Counted from the first letter of the stretch, positions 16,035 through 25,926 are shown. The stretch: 64,000 bases of DNA from Moorena producens 3L (GCF_000211815.1 NZ_GL890946.1:1-64000); one strand, 5' to 3'. Notes: generated from the sequence alone by a model not told the origin. Translations and numbers: made by a program.

Positions 16035-17981
16035 TTAAAAACTTCCTTCCAGAAGGTCTGGTGAGACATCTTGATCAGATAGACGTGGAGGCCAATGAGA
16101 AGTTGCCGTGGATGACATAGATCCAGATTTTGGGATTAGTGCTGGGGTAGGAGAAAATGATGCTGGTGCTTGTCTAGCTCCATCTGTTGGCAATGGAAAT
16201 AATTGCTCTACTAATGCCATTCTCTCCTTAAGTTGACGCACCCTTTGCTGATTAGAAACTCGGTGAGATGCTCTCTTGACTTTAATTAAATGCTCTCGAA
16301 TACTCTCCCATAAATTTTCTGACCACTCCTGCTCTTTAAGATCAGATTCAGGAATTTGAATTTGTTCTAACAAAGGCACATAGCTTTCTTTGGCTCTTTG
16401 ATAAGCGGGATTGATGATCACTGCTTTACCAGTAGGTAATTTAATAAACTGAGCGGGCTCTAAAAGTGGTCGCTTGTTTTTTTGATCGGATTTAGAGTGA
16501 GAACTGCCCCCTGTACCACTACTCTTGGATTTGGATTTGAAATGAATTTGAAACTCTCCTAATAGGTCAGAGAAGGTTTTAGCGGAGTCTGGATCTTGGG
16601 GATTAAAGATGAACTTTGTAGCTGTACCTCCTAGAATAGCTCTGGTCAGCTCTTTGCCATACCTGTTTTCTAATTGTCCTAAGTTTTGATAGCCTAGAAT
16701 ACCACAAAACCCATCTTCTCGGTTTTCATTTAACCAGTTTACCAGCTGGGGTAAGTACAAACTTGGTAGCTCATCTAGGGAAACAACTAGAGGGTCTGTT
16801 CGAGGTTTAATTCGGGATACATTTCGGTTAATTACCATATGGAGGATTGTTGCTAATAGTGGTCCGACAATATCCCGGTTATTTCGATCTAACCCAAAGA
16901 CGATGAGTTGTTTTCCTTCTAAATCTAAAGGTAAGGTGGTTTTTCCGCAAAATGCTCCCATAAAGTCTTTTTTCAAGAATTTTTGGAAGGTTCTCTGAGC
17001 AATTCCGATAATACCGGCTACGGTTTTTTCACTTTCTTTGATGCTAATGATTTGGGATAGGGGGCGAGTGGTCCAGACATTTAATTTCTCCTGGGAAGCA
17101 AATTCCAATCGGCTAACTAGGTCAGGCAAACTTAAAATTGCCTGTGCTGTCATTATATCACAATATCGCTGATTTTCTACTAAGGTACCAACTGCCTTTG
17201 TTAACAAAAAGATTCCTTCGACTAAACTATCACCCGCATCTTCAAAGAACTTATCACCACTGGCTTTTCCGCCAGTTAAATCTGTATTTCGGTTAATGAC
17301 TTGGGCGATTTGACCGGCTGCGATCGCATCTTCTTCATCTTTGAGTAAATCCAAGGGATTACAGACATCTGACTCGGGAAAACCAGGGGCAAAAATATGT
17401 ACGTTATAACCTCTTTTTAAAGCATAACCCACAGCTCGTTTTGCTTGCGCTGGATATTTGAAGTCATATATAATTGTAGGAAATCCTTGGTCAAGGGATG
17501 AACGAATTAGAGGGTCACAGACTGAAAAGGATTTGCCTGAACCACTGGCTCCAATGGCGGCAATTCCTCGTTGGGCATCGGGAAGATATAAGGACTCGGC
17601 AGCAGGCTTAAACCAATTGAAAGCTTCAGGTTTCAGTTGCTTTTTCAATTTCCCCTGCTTTATCCATTCTTGCTCCTGACGCTTCTGAATGTCTTCGGGA
17701 GTGCCGACGTAGAGAGCAACGGAGTTTCTGGAAAGATTAGCCATCTGTGCCTGAGCTTTTTTACGAGCAGCTTTTTTCTCCTTTTTCCCTCCCCAATAAC
17801 CTGTAGCTAATTGACCTTTCTTGCCATCCGGTATTATCGCTAGCAAACCCAAAGCTATCAAACAGCTGGTGATGGTGATTCCCTGATTAGTTTGGGAAAA
17901 ATCTATAAGATTTTCTTTGGTAAGTTGCTGATAAATTAATCCCGGAGGTAGACTAACAACATGATTTGGAGTCTGTTTCAT
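16035..17981 (-). CDS. Type IV secretion coupling ATPase (VirD4/TraD/TraG family)
   Basis: About 648 residues from the ATG at 17981. An upstream GTG at 18020 is in frame but lies within a MITE end and gives a Lys/Phe-rich leader, so it is not preferred. One hydrophobic segment lies near 35-52. Walker A IGASGSGKSFSV is near residue 140, and Walker B LVVSLDELPSLY is near 400. The motif GYQNLGQLENRYG, typical of TraD/TraG C-terminal ATPase regions, follows. A Lys/Ser-rich, probably disordered tail ends the protein. Coupling proteins bring substrate, usually relaxase-bound DNA, to the secretion channel at the inner membrane. The gene ends the virB-like run, in keeping with that role. Confidence 0.88.
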   Translation of the reverse strand: MKQTPNHVVSLPPGLIYQQLTKENLIDFSQTNQGITITSCLIALGLLAIIPDGKKGQLATGYWGGKKEKKAARKKAQAQMANLSRNSVALYVGTPEDIQKRQEQEWIKQGKLKKQLKPEAFNWFKPAAESLYLPDAQRGIAAIGASGSGKSFSVCDPLIRSSLDQGFPTIIYDFKYPAQAKRAVGYALKRGYNVHIFAPGFPESDVCNPLDLLKDEEDAIAAGQIAQVINRNTDLTGGKASGDKFFEDAGDSLVEGIFLLTKAVGTLVENQRYCDIMTAQAILSLPDLVSRLEFASQEKLNVWTTRPLSQIISIKESEKTVAGIIGIAQRTFQKFLKKDFMGAFCGKTTLPLDLEGKQLIVFGLDRNNRDIVGPLLATILHMVINRNVSRIKPRTDPLVVSLDELPSLYLPQLVNWLNENREDGFCGILGYQNLGQLENRYGKELTRAILGGTATKFIFNPQDPDSAKTFSDLLGEFQIHFKSKSKSSGTGGSSHSKSDQKNKRPLLEPAQFIKLPTGKAVIINPAYQRAKESYVPLLEQIQIPESDLKEQEWSENLWESIREHLIKVKRASHRVSNQQRVRQLKERMALVEQLFPLPTDGARQAPASFSPTPALIPKSGSMSSTATSHWPPRLSDQDVSPDLLEGSF

Positions 17982-18018
17982 TTTTTTTTTAATTGAAAAT
18001 TGAAAAAGGACAATAAAC

Positions 18019-18091
18019 ACAGGACTTATGCAATCAATCTCTCGGTAGGGTGCGTTATTAAATAATTATACTAATTTTGCGTAAGTCCTGT
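18019..18091. repeat. 73-base MITE-like element
   Basis: The ends ACAGGACTTATGCAA and TTGCGTAAGTCCTGT are 15-base inverted repeats with one mismatch. Ends of the ACAGGACTTACGCA type are common on cyanobacterial transposons and their MITEs. It lies between the coupling ATPase and the gene upstream and could change expression of the ATPase. Confidence 0.8.
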
Positions 18092-18118
18092 AACAATTAA
18101 CAATTTTCAAATTAATGA

Positions 18119-19504
18119 CTAAAGTAAGCCTAAAAAGATTGGATCTTTCTCCTGGTAGGATAGAAATGGTACAGGACCAATGAAATAGGGTGTACAACCT
18201 AAATCCACAAAAGTGTTACGGATACAATAGCGGAAAAACAAGGCTGTACCAGCAGAGCCTTCTGTTTCTGATGTATCCCAAACTACTACCTTAAAGGCAT
18301 CGCCAAAGGGGTGTCTACCAGTGGGTTCCATCCCATCATTTATTTGTCCTAAAAAACCGGAACCTCCCTGAACTTCTTGATATTTACCACTAATCCACTG
18401 CTTACCTTTGATACTTGGTTGACCAGCTAATTCGATATGAGCACATTCACTGTCACAGGGAACTTTAAATCCTTCTTGATCACTACCGGAAATGGTATTA
18501 TAGCGTTGAGATTCAGCTATGCCAAAGGCAATATCCAAAATACCAATGGCGCTTCCTTGTGCTTGAATCGGATTGGGAAATTGGGAAAATGGTACTTGGG
18601 ATAAGCCAGGAACTTGAGCGATATTGGTATTCTGCCAATCCTTAAATGCAGCCAAGGGAGCAACATCAATACCAGGTAGGGAATCTAAGGTATAACCTGA
18701 TAGGTCAAGGGTGTCAAAGGAAAGGTCTCTGAGGTGGGGTGAGAATGCTAAAAAGTCTCCTAAGGTTTCTGTTGGGTCAAAGCTACTGGCCAAATTGATC
18801 GATAGTAAACCAAAGACTGGTTGCAGCTGTTCTATAGTATATCTCTCCAAATCAGGGATGGCGTCTACTAAGCTACCTAAGGTTTGGGAGCTCATTAACC
18901 CAAAATCTGCTAAGGAAAGATTTCCTAAGTCGAATCCGGTTAGGGACATAATGTTATTCAAGCTAAAATTTTGTAGCTCAAATATCTGCTGAAAGTCTCC
19001 TAATTTCATATATTGGTCTGGTGTTTGACCAGCTAACCATATCCTTGATGGGTCATAACCTACGGCTTTAATCACGTCTGAGGAGGCTTGAAAAGAACCC
19101 CCTTGAGAAATACCGGGAAAACTTCCGAAGGTGACTTGATTCCAATTTGGTAGTTTAGTTCCCTCCCAAGCGGTGGTTGGCAGATAGTCTTTCAGAGGAT
19201 AACTTGCAGCATTTAATGCTACCTTGGGTTTTACGTTTGGTTTTACGTGTGGTTTTACTTGTGCTTCTACCTTGGGTTCAATTTTCGTTTCTTTTACTGG
19301 TAGTTTACTGTTTTGAACAGGAGTAAGAGTTGCGACCGCTGTTGGCATTCTTAATCCAGAGGCAATAAGAATACCAGAAAGTAAAAAGCAAAGACCTAAG
19401 CCAGTGACGAACCAATATAGTAAAATAAACCCTTTTCGCCTATGCTTATCCATTTGCAACCAAGGTTTATTTTTATTGGATTTTCTCTGATGCTTACTGC
19501 TCAT
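18119..19504 (-). CDS. Unknown membrane-anchored protein of the secretion cluster
   Basis: 461 residues. A basic N-terminus precedes one membrane segment at about 27-50 (FILLYWFVTGLGLCFLLSGI). A Lys/Pro/Val repeat (KPHVKPNVKPKV) follows, long enough to span part of the periplasm. The middle, about 170-300, has loose leucine-rich repeats of LxxLPxLxxxxLxxF type (MSLTGFDLGNLSLADFGLMS). The C-terminal third is a conserved-looking globular domain with several Cys residues. The start overlaps the end of the VirB9/TraK-like gene by 11 bases, so it is made from the same mRNA. No known VirB component matches; it may be a lineage-specific envelope part of this secretion system. Confidence 0.75.
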   Translation of the reverse strand: MSSKHQRKSNKNKPWLQMDKHRRKGFILLYWFVTGLGLCFLLSGILIASGLRMPTAVATLTPVQNSKLPVKETKIEPKVEAQVKPHVKPNVKPKVALNAASYPLKDYLPTTAWEGTKLPNWNQVTFGSFPGISQGGSFQASSDVIKAVGYDPSRIWLAGQTPDQYMKLGDFQQIFELQNFSLNNIMSLTGFDLGNLSLADFGLMSSQTLGSLVDAIPDLERYTIEQLQPVFGLLSINLASSFDPTETLGDFLAFSPHLRDLSFDTLDLSGYTLDSLPGIDVAPLAAFKDWQNTNIAQVPGLSQVPFSQFPNPIQAQGSAIGILDIAFGIAESQRYNTISGSDQEGFKVPCDSECAHIELAGQPSIKGKQWISGKYQEVQGGSGFLGQINDGMEPTGRHPFGDAFKVVVWDTSETEGSAGTALFFRYCIRNTFVDLGCTPYFIGPVPFLSYQEKDPIFLGLL

Positions 19505-20348
19505 TATTTTTCTCCTGGATTACGACTTCTTTAGTTAGGACTTCAATGGTGTTTTTCTGTTCATTCATTTGTGAAATGGCTGTTGGAACAGTTGGACGAC
19601 GACCCATTTTTTGCAATTTATCTGCCAATTCCAAAGAAATACCGGCTTGAGTGGCGGCATTTGAAATAGTCTGACCGTCTTTGATAAAAACTACGAAATT
19701 ATCTAACTTTCTATGAAGTTCTGAACCCTTGACTAAAAGTCCTTGTAAGGTTGCTCGAAAGATCCCCCGCTCTATGGCATCGACGACTATAAAGTCTACG
19801 GAAGGAGTAGGCTTATTAAACTCAATGACTACTTCGCTAGGTCGGTCAGCTGGAGTCACTTTAAATAAGTAAATTTGCCTACCCTCAACAGAACGAGTAA
19901 CTACTGTCAAAAGTGTGCTATTTGTCTTTGGTATACCAGGAATATCAAGTTGTTCAATCCGGCGCAAATGAATTACAGTTGCCTGATTATACTCACAGTT
20001 TTTTTTAGCAACTAAGTTATCTAAGCAACCATCGACATCAACAGCAACGAATGAGGGATTATCAATCCAGAGTTTTTCAATAACTTCCCCAGTAGAAATG
20101 AAACTGATATTTACTCCATATCCTGGAGCCAATGCTACTGGAATTGGGCTATTTTGAGGCACTGAAGATTGCCCAGAAGAGGTTAGACTTACCCGTTTGA
20201 CTGCTATAGCTGAATTACCAGGATCTGCCCAAGCTGGCTTAGCTAGAAAAAGGGATAAAGCAAATAGTAAAAAAATCTGAGTTTTGGCTGGGGTAATTTT
20301 TAACTCTTGACCTAATTTGATTTCCAAGGCTGAAAAAAAATTAGTCAT
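19494..20348 (-). CDS. VirB9/TraK-like secretin-type outer-complex protein
   Basis: 284 residues with a hydrophobic signal segment near 24-41 ending in PAWA-DPG. The domain at 60-165 is beta-rich with TLLTVVTRSVEGRQIYLFKV, which resembles the N-terminal domain of VirB9/TraK outer-membrane core subunits. The C-terminal part is helical and charged. VirB9 and VirB10 homologues normally interact in the periplasmic core complex, and here the VirB10-like gene lies directly upstream. The call rests on these beta motifs and on position, not on strong similarity. Confidence 0.6.
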   Translation of the reverse strand: MTNFFSALEIKLGQELKITPAKTQIFLLFALSLFLAKPAWADPGNSAIAVKRVSLTSSGQSSVPQNSPIPVALAPGYGVNISFISTGEVIEKLWIDNPSFVAVDVDGCLDNLVAKKNCEYNQATVIHLRRIEQLDIPGIPKTNSTLLTVVTRSVEGRQIYLFKVTPADRPSEVVIEFNKPTPSVDFIVVDAIERGIFRATLQGLLVKGSELHRKLDNFVVFIKDGQTISNAATQAGISLELADKLQKMGRRPTVPTAISQMNEQKNTIEVLTKEVVIQEKNNEQ

Positions 20349-20393
20349 GGCTACTTACAAGCTCCTAAAATGAAAAATTCAAACGTCAAAATG

Positions 20394-20540
20394 TATAGCA
20401 ATGGCAGTATAGTTTAGGACATACTATTGTGTTTTAAAGGGAACAGCGGATCCCCCCTAACCCCCCGCGCGGAAGGGGGGAACAGCGGATCTGGGAACAG
20501 GGAACAGAAATATGTCTTAACTTTTACTTCGATTGCTATA
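20394..20540. repeat. TATAGCA...TGCTATA foldback element, copy 2
   Basis: It shares both ends and the GTTTAGGACATA / TATGTCTTAAC segments with 11114-11247. The middle is a C-run/G-run palindrome flanked by GAACAGCGGATC units and GGGAACA heptamers. Confidence 0.8.
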
Positions 20541-20621
20541 AGTATTGTCTTGATCCAGTCCCTCAGCTATCAGCTAAGTCCGTCTTCTGAATTCAGGGTT
20601 ATGAATTCAGAAGACAGGCTA

Positions 20622-22436
20622 CTACAGCTCAAAGGGTGTGTTGACAAAAACTTGTACGGAACTCCCGGCACCCATATACCACAATTTGGGCAAATTTTGT
20701 AGTCGGCGTGTTGCTGAAGCATTACGCTCTACAATGTCCTGAGCAAGAGGTTTAAACCCTCCCTCAAGCACTGCTCCCCATAGGTTGCGGTCTCGACTAG
20801 TGAAGGTGCTAGACTGGCTTGAGCCAAAACCACTGGAGGTGATAATTTGACTCCGTTCAGGTTGATTGAGTACTTCTCCGACTTTGGCAGCAGAACCAAA
20901 CAAGAAGGCGATCATGTCATTTCTGGCGATATCATCAGAACCCCGATCCCAGACATTCGCCACCATGGGATTACCCTTATCTCCTCTGAGACTAATCACT
21001 CCTAGGGGTAACTGATATTCTTGGTCATCGATGATTAATGCGATCGCATCACTATTGACTAGTCCACTATCATCAACCATGTCACAGAGAAAGACAATTT
21101 TGGTACCAGCTTTGAGCAAAACTTGGTTATCTTGATCCACTAGAGGCTCACTCAGACGCACCACAAATCGTTCATCCAAATTTGGTTGTTGAGAATTTCG
21201 AGATAGGTTCGACTTTGTCCAAACAATTGGTGTAATTAATTCTCCAGCTGCTTCTTGACCAAAGGAAAATAGCTTCCGTCTGATCGGTCTCCCAGCTAAA
21301 ATACTGGCTTCTTCTGAGATAGCAACTTGATCAGCAAAGATAACGGGAGATCCATTAAGGGGTTGGGGAGGATTGGGAGAGTTGGAAACTCTCTGTACAG
21401 CTGGAATTGAGTATGTACTAGCAATAGTAGAGCGTCCCCTGATCCCATTGTTTCGTTGGGCTACTGCTTGTGTTTGTGGGCTTGGTTCCATCATCGCCAC
21501 ATTTTCCTGTGGCGCTTCTGGAGTATTCACCGAACTCAAACCATAACTTCCCAGTTGGCTCAAAGCCAGCCATTGCTCCATGGGATCTATCTTTGGTGCT
21601 GGGGCTGGAGGAGGTGGAGGAGGTGTTGGTGCTTTTGCCACAGGGGGTGGTGTTGGTGCTCTCCGCACTGGTGCTGTCCGCACTGGACGGGGTGGGGGAG
21701 CTTGACGAATTACTACTGGTTGCTGCACTGGACGCGGTGGTGGGGGAGCTTGACGAATTACCACCGGTTGCCGTACTGGACGGGGTGCTGGACGGGTTGA
21801 TGCTCTTACCACAGGAGGGGGTGGTGCTGAACGCACTGCTGGCCTAGGACGAGGTGGTGGAGCTGTTTTCGGTGATGGGGGTTCTTCTGACTTGGCAAGC
21901 TCTATGGTTGTTTTTGGTCTTTTTTTCTCTTGAATGGCTTGGATCTGTTTTTGTTGCTTGGCTAGGGCTAATTCAGTCTTCAGTCGTCCGATTTCAGAAT
22001 CGGTCGCGTTTTCCGCTTCGTTATCAACACTGGTGGGAATCGGAGTAACTTTTTCGACCAATTTCTTCTTAGAAGACAAGGAGGTCATCCCTGTAAAAAC
22101 TAATCCGGCGACTACAGCAATTGACCCAGTTACTGCACCAACCGAAGCACCTTTTGCCCAACCAGATTTGGCGAATTCCGCTTGGGTAACATTTAAGTCT
22201 GGATCTAAATCAGCGGTACCATCAGTCGATGCTATTACCCCCTGACTGCTAGGATTTTTTTCTTGGTCATAACTAGTATCAAATTGTAACAACTCCGCTA
22301 ATGATTCTTCTGTCCATGTCGGGGCGGTATTCTCTGCACCACTGTTCTGCTGAATCAGAGTTTTTTTACTCATTTCTTCTTCAGATTTATGTTCGATGCT
22401 TTGGACATCAAAGTCTTTGAGATCTGATAGCTTCAT
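20622..22436 (-). CDS. VirB10/TrbI/TraB-like channel protein
   Basis: 604 residues. An N-terminal cytoplasmic part of about 90 residues is followed by one membrane segment at about 100-117 (VGAVTGSIAVVAGLVFTGM). A coiled coil and then a long Pro/Arg/Ala-rich region at about 185-285 (PPPPPPAPAPKID and PRPVRQPVVIRQAPPP repeats) span the periplasm. The C-terminal beta domain at about 390-600 has RFVVRLSEPLVDQDNQVLLK and the closing YMGAGSSVQVFVNTPFEL typical of VirB10/TrbI. This protein spans both membranes and gates the channel. It is one of the most secure calls in the cluster. Confidence 0.85.
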   Translation of the reverse strand: MKLSDLKDFDVQSIEHKSEEEMSKKTLIQQNSGAENTAPTWTEESLAELLQFDTSYDQEKNPSSQGVIASTDGTADLDPDLNVTQAEFAKSGWAKGASVGAVTGSIAVVAGLVFTGMTSLSSKKKLVEKVTPIPTSVDNEAENATDSEIGRLKTELALAKQQKQIQAIQEKKRPKTTIELAKSEEPPSPKTAPPPRPRPAVRSAPPPPVVRASTRPAPRPVRQPVVIRQAPPPPRPVQQPVVIRQAPPPRPVRTAPVRRAPTPPPVAKAPTPPPPPPAPAPKIDPMEQWLALSQLGSYGLSSVNTPEAPQENVAMMEPSPQTQAVAQRNNGIRGRSTIASTYSIPAVQRVSNSPNPPQPLNGSPVIFADQVAISEEASILAGRPIRRKLFSFGQEAAGELITPIVWTKSNLSRNSQQPNLDERFVVRLSEPLVDQDNQVLLKAGTKIVFLCDMVDDSGLVNSDAIALIIDDQEYQLPLGVISLRGDKGNPMVANVWDRGSDDIARNDMIAFLFGSAAKVGEVLNQPERSQIITSSGFGSSQSSTFTSRDRNLWGAVLEGGFKPLAQDIVERNASATRRLQNLPKLWYMGAGSSVQVFVNTPFEL

Positions 22437-22567
22437 AATTTCTCCCAGTTGCTGTAGTTATTCCAGTTGCTGTAGTCATTAGTCGCACAACACTGATGTA
22501 TAAACAGGGACGGATGCACGGATTATTGGACTCTTGGAATCAGGACTATTCGACTCAGGATTCAGGT

Positions 22568-23365
22568 TTATTTCGAGTCTAAATCCTTGATACTGACCAC
22601 CTCCAAACCTTTCTCTCTAGCCTTAGCAATAATTGGAGGTAGACTATCGTCTGCCATACCTGGTGAATACTTAGGAGGCTCCACTGCCCGTACATGCACC
22701 TGTTTGTTGAAGGGAATATAGGTAGGCAAATTATTGGTAGTATCTAGAACGGTTAACGTGCCAACCAAATCGATTGTCCATTCCCCTTCTTTTATTTTAA
22801 TAGGTTCTCTGACAAATTGGGGGACAAAAGCAAATTGTGTTTTGCCCTTAAATACGTTGGATGGCGTTAAGTCTACTAACTTTAATAGAAACGGATCACG
22901 AAAATCATCGGCTAAGGCAAAGCTAGCTTTCCAGGCTTGAGTAGATATTTTACCTCGACGCCTACCTTTGCCATGAATTTCTACTCCTGGATCAGAGTCT
23001 AAGTTAGAAAAGGGAACGCCATCTTTTCCAGGTAATCGCCCTGTCCAAGTAAACAGGTCACTCATGGTTTTAATTGTAAATGCTTTAATTACCTCTGCTG
23101 TCCGTTCTTTATTCCCAATGGCTTCTACGGCAGTGGTTTCACCAGTCTTCAATTGCACTAAGGAAGGAGCTGGCTTATTAGCTAGCCTTGCTTGAGCGCC
23201 ATACAACAGGGCTAGGAAAAACAGAATTAAGGTATTGTAAGCAAAGTTGCTGATTAAGATAATTCCCAGACTATCCGTCACATTGAAACTGGATAACCAA
23301 GTACTCTTCTTACCTCTTTGGAGAAATTTAAGCTTATTCTGAGGAGAACTATTCGTGCTGTCCAT
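22568..23365 (-). CDS. VirB8/TraE-like inner-membrane protein
   Basis: 265 residues. One membrane segment near 32-54 (ILISNFAYNTLILFFLALLY) and a periplasmic domain of about 190 residues fit the bitopic VirB8/TraE layout. The periplasmic part has alternating helices and strands (EGEWTIDLVGTLTVLD). It starts one base after the stop of the upstream VirB6-like gene, so the two are translationally coupled. The name rests on topology, size and position; sequence identity to known VirB8 is not obvious. Confidence 0.55.
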   Translation of the reverse strand: MDSTNSSPQNKLKFLQRGKKSTWLSSFNVTDSLGIILISNFAYNTLILFFLALLYGAQARLANKPAPSLVQLKTGETTAVEAIGNKERTAEVIKAFTIKTMSDLFTWTGRLPGKDGVPFSNLDSDPGVEIHGKGRRRGKISTQAWKASFALADDFRDPFLLKLVDLTPSNVFKGKTQFAFVPQFVREPIKIKEGEWTIDLVGTLTVLDTTNNLPTYIPFNKQVHVRAVEPPKYSPGMADDSLPPIIAKAREKGLEVVSIKDLDSK

Positions 23366-24364
23366 TTATTTCAAGCCTCCTAATACAAAAGCACTGAAGG
23401 AGTTTAAGCTATTAAAAATAGCTAGACCTCCTCCAGCGGCTAATACTAACGCTAGGATGGGGGCAATCAATCCAGCTACAAAAGCAAAAACTAATGGGTT
23501 ATAACTCTCAGCATTAACAATTAAGGTGGCGACTAAACCAACAATAATGTTGTAGCATATTTTAACTAAACCGATGGAGAAAAAGCTAATTAACCAAGCG
23601 TAAATCGCCTTAGCTCCCACAGGTAATAATGTGGCCCCAACCGCTAATGGACCTAATAGTCCGGTTAGCAACATGGAAACTTCTGCTACCCACTGAAATG
23701 CCATCCCAATCGACATTAACCAACCCGTTACTGCGGTTTGTAAAGCAAAGCCAACTCGTTCAGTAACATTGAGAGGGTTAAGCAATGAACCAATTTGAGA
23801 GAGAAATGCCTGAGATGATGGGTTTAACGTTCTAGAAAACTCCTGTGCTTGTTGCTCTGCATTTGTTAAACAATCCACCTGTTGTTGAACATCGACGATA
23901 GCATCACATTGAGAAACCAAGGAATCAATAACCGCCTTCGCCCCAATATTTTCTGTCACAATTTGGTAGGATTCTTGCAAAGAAATTCTGGCAGATGCGT
24001 TTTGCAGTAGTGAATTAGACGTATTGTTGATTACACTTCTGAGTCCTTGGGTGCCATTGGCTAACATTGCTCCATCATTGGCTAACAAAACCGCGACTAA
24101 TAAGGGCCAGATGATCTCAGACCACATAATTGGCTCATCGTATTCTATTAAGGCTTTTGCCCATTGAGTCATGAATAGAACTAAGCTTCCCACGGCAAAA
24201 AACACCCCCAGTTTAGTGATCACAGCATACAACCCACCTCCGAGGACTTCACTCCACAGCTCATCCATGGCTTGTGCGATCGCAATTTGTCCGGTACGAC
24301 CATTCTGGATAATTTGGGAGGCTCCATTACTAAATTGAGCGATTAAGTTGGGGGTGACTATCAT
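23366..24364 (-). CDS. VirB6/TrbL-like polytopic membrane protein
   Basis: 332 residues. Hydrophobic segments lie near 45-65, 80-98, 215-240, 245-262, 265-290 and 295-325, with a periplasmic or cytoplasmic loop of about 100 residues between the second and third (residues 105-205). The layout is that of VirB6/TrbL/TraG-N channel subunits. It is rich in Ala, Gly and Leu, as usual in this group. It sits between the VirB5-like and VirB8-like genes, the order seen in classic virB operons, which supports the call. Confidence 0.7.
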   Translation of the reverse strand: MIVTPNLIAQFSNGASQIIQNGRTGQIAIAQAMDELWSEVLGGGLYAVITKLGVFFAVGSLVLFMTQWAKALIEYDEPIMWSEIIWPLLVAVLLANDGAMLANGTQGLRSVINNTSNSLLQNASARISLQESYQIVTENIGAKAVIDSLVSQCDAIVDVQQQVDCLTNAEQQAQEFSRTLNPSSQAFLSQIGSLLNPLNVTERVGFALQTAVTGWLMSIGMAFQWVAEVSMLLTGLLGPLAVGATLLPVGAKAIYAWLISFFSIGLVKICYNIIVGLVATLIVNAESYNPLVFAFVAGLIAPILALVLAAGGGLAIFNSLNSFSAFVLGGLK

Positions 24365-24404
24365 TTAATGACTACCTCTTGACGTGATTAGTGATGGGAT
24401 GAGC

Positions 24405-24440
24405 AGAGTGGGGAGAGTGGGGAGAGTGGGGAGAGTGGGT
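24405..24440. repeat. 9-base tandem repeat AGAGTGGGG
   Basis: Four units, the last ending T instead of G. It is an exception to the 7-base unit that rules elsewhere in the window. Confidence 0.85.
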
Positions 24441-24760
24441 AGATGAGGAATTCACAGAGATCGGCAGACGGAGGAAATCCGGAAGATAAGGACAAGTAGA
24501 CATGGCGATCGCTACACATGGGGATAAACAAATAAGGTAGGAATAGGGACAAGCAGGTAAGCCAGACCAAGGAGACATAGGAGAAATAGTTTTGAGTGGG
24601 AAGTATTGAGTGCGGAGTAATGAGTGGGGAGTATTGAGTGCTAAGTGCTAAGTGTTAAGTGCGGAGGGTGCGTGAGTTCAGAATTGATAATAATTGAAGA
24701 ATTCTGCATCCAGATAACTGTTGACGGTCAACGGTTAAGGATTAACAATTAACGATCAAC

Positions 24761-24962
24761 GTAAGCATTCAGCCGTCAGGTATCAGCTATCAGCTATTGC
24801 TCCTAGGCCACGCTACTTGAGGTGCTAGCAAGCGCTTTAACTGCACGGGGTCGGATGAGTAAAACGAGCAGGGATTTTCAACCAGCCGTACCAGCCCGTA
24901 AGCTTGGTTTACTACCTCCTGTTGATTAGCTGACGGCTGACAGCTGATAGCTGAATTCTTAC
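24761..24962. repeat. GTAAGCATTCAG foldback element, copy
   Basis: It starts GTAAGCATTCAGCCGTCAG and ends GCTGATAGCTGAATTCTTAC. It contains CTATCAG heptamers and the CCACGCTACTTGAGGTGC motif seen in other copies, plus about 90 bases of unrelated sequence. It fills part of the gap before the VirB5-like gene. Confidence 0.75.
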
Positions 24963-24995
24963 CAGTCAACGGCCAACAGTCAACACCCTAGCTAA

Positions 24996-25703
24996 CTAAA
25001 ACAAGCCACTTAATGAGGTAATTCTCAAAGTTTCCATACCAGCGCCCAGTTTTTGGTATTGATCTGCCTGAGTTTGTCCATCCAAAGCACGAGAGATATT
25101 GCTCTGGAGCATGTTAGAAATTTCCTGTCGTTGCGCTTCCTCAACGGTAGCGGCTTGCAAGGAGCCGAGTATGGCGGCTTGACGAGCATTCTGAAGAGCG
25201 ACTTCTTTGATCACATTCTGGGTAACTGTCTGATTTTGAGCTGTTTGTGCTGATTGCTCTACCTCTGAAACGGTATTCTGCATTTGCTTTAGCTCCCGGA
25301 TTGACTGCTCCTGTCCTTCTTGACTCAGAACACGAGAGGCTGAGGCTCTAGCAACTTGCCTTTCTACTTCATTAGCAAGTTTGTCTCCTTCATAAATTGG
25401 GTAATCGCTTGTTTGGAGACTTTCCTCAATTGACGCTCTGACGTCTTCCACATCGGGGATACCTAAAACTCCCATGGAATCTTCCAATGCTGATTTCAAA
25501 TCGTTGTCTATGGTTTCTGGTAGATTGGTAAACTCATCTAAGAAATTTGTAAAGTAAGACTTAACCTTCTGAAATTCCTCAACAAACGAGTCAACAAAAC
25601 TATCGACAATTCCACCAGAAGCATAGGCTGGTTTAGGAACTGTTGTAATTAGGGTACTAATAATTAACAACTGTATCCAAGTTTTGGTCACATTTTTAGC
25701 CAT
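24996..25703 (-). CDS. VirB5/TrbJ-like secreted protein
   Basis: About 235 residues from the ATG at 25703, which has AGGAG eight bases upstream; the frame is open for 29 more codons but that extension is repeat-like. A signal peptide covers about residues 1-29 (QLLIISTLITTVPKPAYASG). The mature protein is almost wholly helical, with Gln/Ala/Glu-rich segments (VSEVEQSAQTAQNQTVTQNV). This is the pattern of VirB5/TrbJ minor pilins or tip proteins. Its position between VirB4-like and VirB6-like genes matches virB5. Sequence identity to known VirB5 is not evident. Confidence 0.6.
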   Translation of the reverse strand: MAKNVTKTWIQLLIISTLITTVPKPAYASGGIVDSFVDSFVEEFQKVKSYFTNFLDEFTNLPETIDNDLKSALEDSMGVLGIPDVEDVRASIEESLQTSDYPIYEGDKLANEVERQVARASASRVLSQEGQEQSIRELKQMQNTVSEVEQSAQTAQNQTVTQNVIKEVALQNARQAAILGSLQAATVEEAQRQEISNMLQSNISRALDGQTQADQYQKLGAGMETLRITSLSGLF

Positions 25704-25926
25704 GATTGAACTCCTAGATTGAATATTTACGAAAAAATGCTGAAGGCTGAAAACTGAAAACTGAAAGCTAAACCATATAGCACTACCCATTGAGATTAGG
25801 ACATTCCTAAACTCCGAAACGTAAGTAATCGCTTACTTTTGAATTCTGACTTCTAACTTCTTACTTGCCCGTAGCGCTATAAAAGCGTATCCCTGACTTA
25901 CCTAGATTATATCCTATTTTTATGGC

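Noticed and set aside
21456..21847. Trp/Leu-rich open frames opposite the VirB10-like gene
   Set aside because: They are antisense shadows of its proline-rich region.
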